Source: Agelas oroides
Lineage: Eukaryota > Porifera > Demospongiae > Agelasida > Agelasidae
Direction: 5' to 3'
NCBI GenBank assembly: GCA_949130485.1
Contig: OX422196.1
Span: 985,388 to 1,049,387, forward strand
DNA length: 64,000 bases
A model generated the notes under the pieces. It saw only the letters and a program-made list of their open reading frames with translations. It was not told where the DNA came from and ran no database searches. Below are positions 62,304 through 64,000 of this stretch, piece after piece. The position numbers were made by a program, and so were the translations under genes. Within the stretch, counting starts at the first letter, position 1. Each line of letters begins with the position of its first letter.

Positions 62304-64000
62304 CTCCATGACAAGACCCACGGGAAATGCCAACTCTTTGTTTAGCTAGCCCCCTGCATCATAATGTTAGCTACAGTATATACTTTAGCATTGGGGTATT
62401 TAAAAGAAGAGAATGAAAGGAGTTCTAAAACAAAGCTGCTAAAAAACACACATAAATTTACTGACTATAATATAACTGCTAGTCACCCTTGTCCTCACCA
62501 CCTCTCACCTTTGTGGACATCTCAAACTGCTGCACTTCTGAAACAAGAGCCTCTGCCACTTCAAGAGACTCTCCCAGTTCTGTGTGAGTTTGAAAGAACT
62601 CTTCCGCATACTCTTCAAACCACTCAATTACCTGAAGTGTTATGTATGCATGTATATACTCTTTTGTCAATGTTATAAGGTTCTCTCCAAGTGTTCATAC
62701 ATACTGGGAGGAGGAGATCGGAGGGAGGCAAAGAGAAGAAGATGGGAGGGGAAAGGGGGTGAAGGAGAGGGGGGTGGAGGAGAGGGAGATGGAAGCAAGG
62801 AGAGGGAAGAGAAATGGAGGGGAAAGGGAGGGACAAACCTGCTTAGCTTCCTTCTCAAAAACGCGCTGCTGCAGGTTGACTTCCAGTTTACAGTGGCGTG
62901 TTTCCCAGAGTGTCTCCAGCCTTCCCTTCACCATATCAATCTGAGAGAGAAGTTTCTGTATGGTAGCCAACGTGCTCTCAAAGTCTGGGTTCGCCTGTAC
63001 GGTCTGACACACACTCTGCTTCATGCGGTCGTTGATCTTCTCTCCCTCCAAGGTGAGATCCTCGATGTGGAGACTATCAAGCGTTTTCTGGCGGGTCAGC
63101 TTGTGTATATTCAGACTGTCCTCCGCTTCCTGGATGCTTTCCGGGACATCTTCCTGTGTGAATGGCTCTATGGCGTTGGCCAGGTGCTTTGAGACACTGA
63201 TGCAGTCACATATAAATGGCTCCACTTGCTGTGGAAGACAAGAGTACACTAAAGGTCAAAGTCCAAAGGTCACAGTTTTATCAGACTGTCAAACAGAAAT
63301 TATCGTCAGATCAAAATTAACACCACACTGAACATCTACAAGAACTAGAATCAAGGGGCTCATTAAGCTTGTGGTCAGATGAGCTCTTCTTAGATCATGA
63401 AGCCTGCTGATGTTGTTCCTGCCAGACAGCTACTGGTGTAACAATTTTCTAGCACAATGCAGCACAGAAACAAATCTCCTCTGCACTCATCATGATTGAG
63501 ATAGCTACAATGCTGATGAGTTCCTTAAAGCCATCCAACACAATGCAGCTAGAGGTACTCTTCTCTACACTGACCACCAAAGTAGCTACAATGCTGGAAC
63601 AAGGCTTCTTGATGAATGGTACAACATCCTGCTATTGTTAACTTGAACTACCATATTAAGAAGTCACTCACCATCCTGAATCGAACCCATTCTCGGTGGT
63701 TGTATTCCATGGTGCCACCAAATTCCGGGGTGAGATCTTCCTTCGCAATGAACTCCTCTAACTCAGAGTAGTCACGTAGTTGGTGAAACTGGATGGGGGG
63801 GAGGGGAGAGGGAGGAGGAGAGGGAGGAAGGGAGAGGGAGGAAGGGGGAGGGAGGAGGAGAGGAAGGAGAGGAAGGGACAAAAGAGGGGAAGGGAGGGAA
63901 GAAAGGAAGACAATGACTCACACGTTTGATCGTAAGTACAGAGCTGGGTCTCACGGGAAGGTCTATCTCTTCTCCATTCTCCTTGTTCCACAACATGATA
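55270..64000 (-). CDS. SEC14-spectrin-DH-PH Rho guanine nucleotide exchange factor (Dbl/Dbs or Trio-like), 5' end outside window
   Basis: Exchanges nucleotide on Rho-family GTPases at membranes. Reading the minus strand from the right edge: the end of the SEC14/CRAL-TRIO domain (63998-63920; 63788-63672 with LTPEFGGTMEYNHREW, the family hallmark). Spectrin-type helices follow (63232-62836, 62632-62510, 62252-62053), then an exon 61869-61246 with a long Glu/Lys coiled coil (EEQIAEKKEEERKEEEKRK). Linker exons lie at 60870-60775, 60560-60460 and 60390-60331. The DH domain is 58915-57820 (LMEELISTEENYIRHM, KNVIFANIQQLLEF, GSYLIKPFQRITKYRLFL). The PH domain is about 57505-56290 (HHRRVFLFEDTIIFTKKKK, HPTRFELWKKNR, ADTEEIKNVWVQDIW). 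The last exon is 55862-55270, Ser/Thr-rich. A single DH-PH and the PH ending favour Dbl/Dbs (MCF2L); several spectrin repeats would also fit Trio/Kalirin. Confidence 0.87.
56152..56232. repeat. Hairpin element in RhoGEF intron
   Basis: GTAGCCTCATTCCTGAACTC ... GCCTGGGAATGAGGCTAC with an inner arm CAGCTTTCCGTC / GACAGAAAGCTG. Confidence 0.85.
57077..57156. repeat. Hairpin element in RhoGEF intron
   Basis: TTAGCCTCATTCCCAGGCAC ... CCCTGGGCACCAGGCTAG, inner arm CCCAGCT / AGCTGGG; related to the copy at 56152. Confidence 0.83.
57556..57807. mobile_element. MITE-like element, copy 2 (CAGGGTTTCATAC ends)
   Basis: Begins CCAGGGTTTCATACACATTT and ends ATATGAAACCCTGGG. It shares the internal order of the copy at 16897-17173: G run, GCACATGCATGTGTCAGTGC, AGCTATAATACATTAAG, GTAGCTGTTGAGG, G run. 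It lies in a RhoGEF intron and abuts the DH exon. Confidence 0.8.
58209..58260. repeat. (TG)n plus G-rich tract at RhoGEF 3' splice site
   Basis: Sense strand: C-rich, then (CA)n, then the acceptor of the exon at about 58195. Confidence 0.93.
59090..60040. repeat. 236-bp tandem repeat, four copies
   Basis: Four units at a 236-bp period, with units 2-4 differing at only a few sites. Each holds AAAAAAGAACTTTCCTACAG, CTCTGGTAGCGCCAGTGGAA and GAGAGAGCCTACAGAGAGAA. On the minus strand each has the same 70-codon open frame. The array lies in the RhoGEF intron just before the DH domain. The outermost unit at the right continues into 180 bp of unique DNA that leads to a TATA box. Confidence 0.97.
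60217..60224 (-). promoter_or_regulatory. Candidate TATA box upstream of the 236-bp array
   Basis: The minus strand reads CACTATAAAAGGGAGGG, a good TATAAAAG match, about 180 bp before the array and in the same direction as the RhoGEF. It could start a short DH-PH transcript, or belong to an unrecognised repeat element. Confidence 0.4.
61870..61932. repeat. (TG)n microsatellite at RhoGEF 3' splice site
   Basis: Sense (CA)n ending CACAG at the acceptor of the exon that starts at 61869. Confidence 0.95.
62252..62300. repeat. (TG)n microsatellite at RhoGEF 3' splice site
   Basis: Sense (CA)n ending CACAG at the acceptor of the exon beginning CAAATCATAGACCG. Confidence 0.95.

Overview
The window is eukaryotic nuclear DNA and almost certainly animal. 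The genes have many short exons with GT..AG introns, and their products match metazoan families (NUP133, p31comet, YY1 with its REPO segment, Scribble-type PDZ domains, Dbl-family RhoGEF). Gene packing is tight (intergenic gaps of roughly 70-1000 bp), five gene pairs are head to head, and CA and pyrimidine microsatellites are very dense. A betaine-lipid BtaA homologue is also present. Together these suggest a compact early-branching marine invertebrate such as a sponge. That assignment is an inference; nothing here fixes the species.

Layout, left to right: a 64-bp minisatellite (1-316); NUP133 (-, 3' end off the left edge, start at 5383); DNPH1 (+, 5455-7111); SAYSD1 (-, 7305-7808); MAD2L1BP/p31comet (+, 7915-8859); a BtaA/DUF3419 gene (-, 8976-11731); GLO1 (+, 11928-13804); a giant UBR1/UBR2 E3 ligase gene (-, 14787-42356) of about 45 exons; a BTB-BACK-PDZ-PDZ gene (-, 42526-46326); TIMM50 (+, 46569-50211); YY1 (-, 50576-53628); NUDT14 (+, 53791-54937); and a SEC14-spectrin-DH-PH RhoGEF (-, 55270 to beyond 64000).

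The UBR gene is inflated by repeats inside its introns. These are a near-complete restriction-like-endonuclease LINE (about 20950-24592) lying inside a purine minisatellite, a 3.65-kb 19/21-bp minisatellite (28000-31656), and many hairpin elements. Short inverted repeats ending in TAGCCTCRTWCCCAGGC recur more than 20 times across introns and intergenic DNA.

The genes do not form one pathway; they are mostly housekeeping (nuclear pore, nucleotide sanitation, ER quality control, spindle checkpoint, glyoxalase, N-degron proteolysis, mitochondrial import, Polycomb/transcription, Rho signalling). Points of most interest: (i) a BTB-BACK domain spliced in frame to two Scribble-like PDZ domains; (ii) a strand rule in which CA or pyrimidine arrays sit on the sense strand next to 3' splice sites of many introns on both strands; (iii) a LINE sitting in a GGGAGA-type array; (iv) five neighbours whose human orthologues all lie on 6p21; (v) a YY1 motif over YY1's own start codon. 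All assignments come from reading translated exons and comparing them with remembered family sequences. No database search was run and exon edges are by eye.
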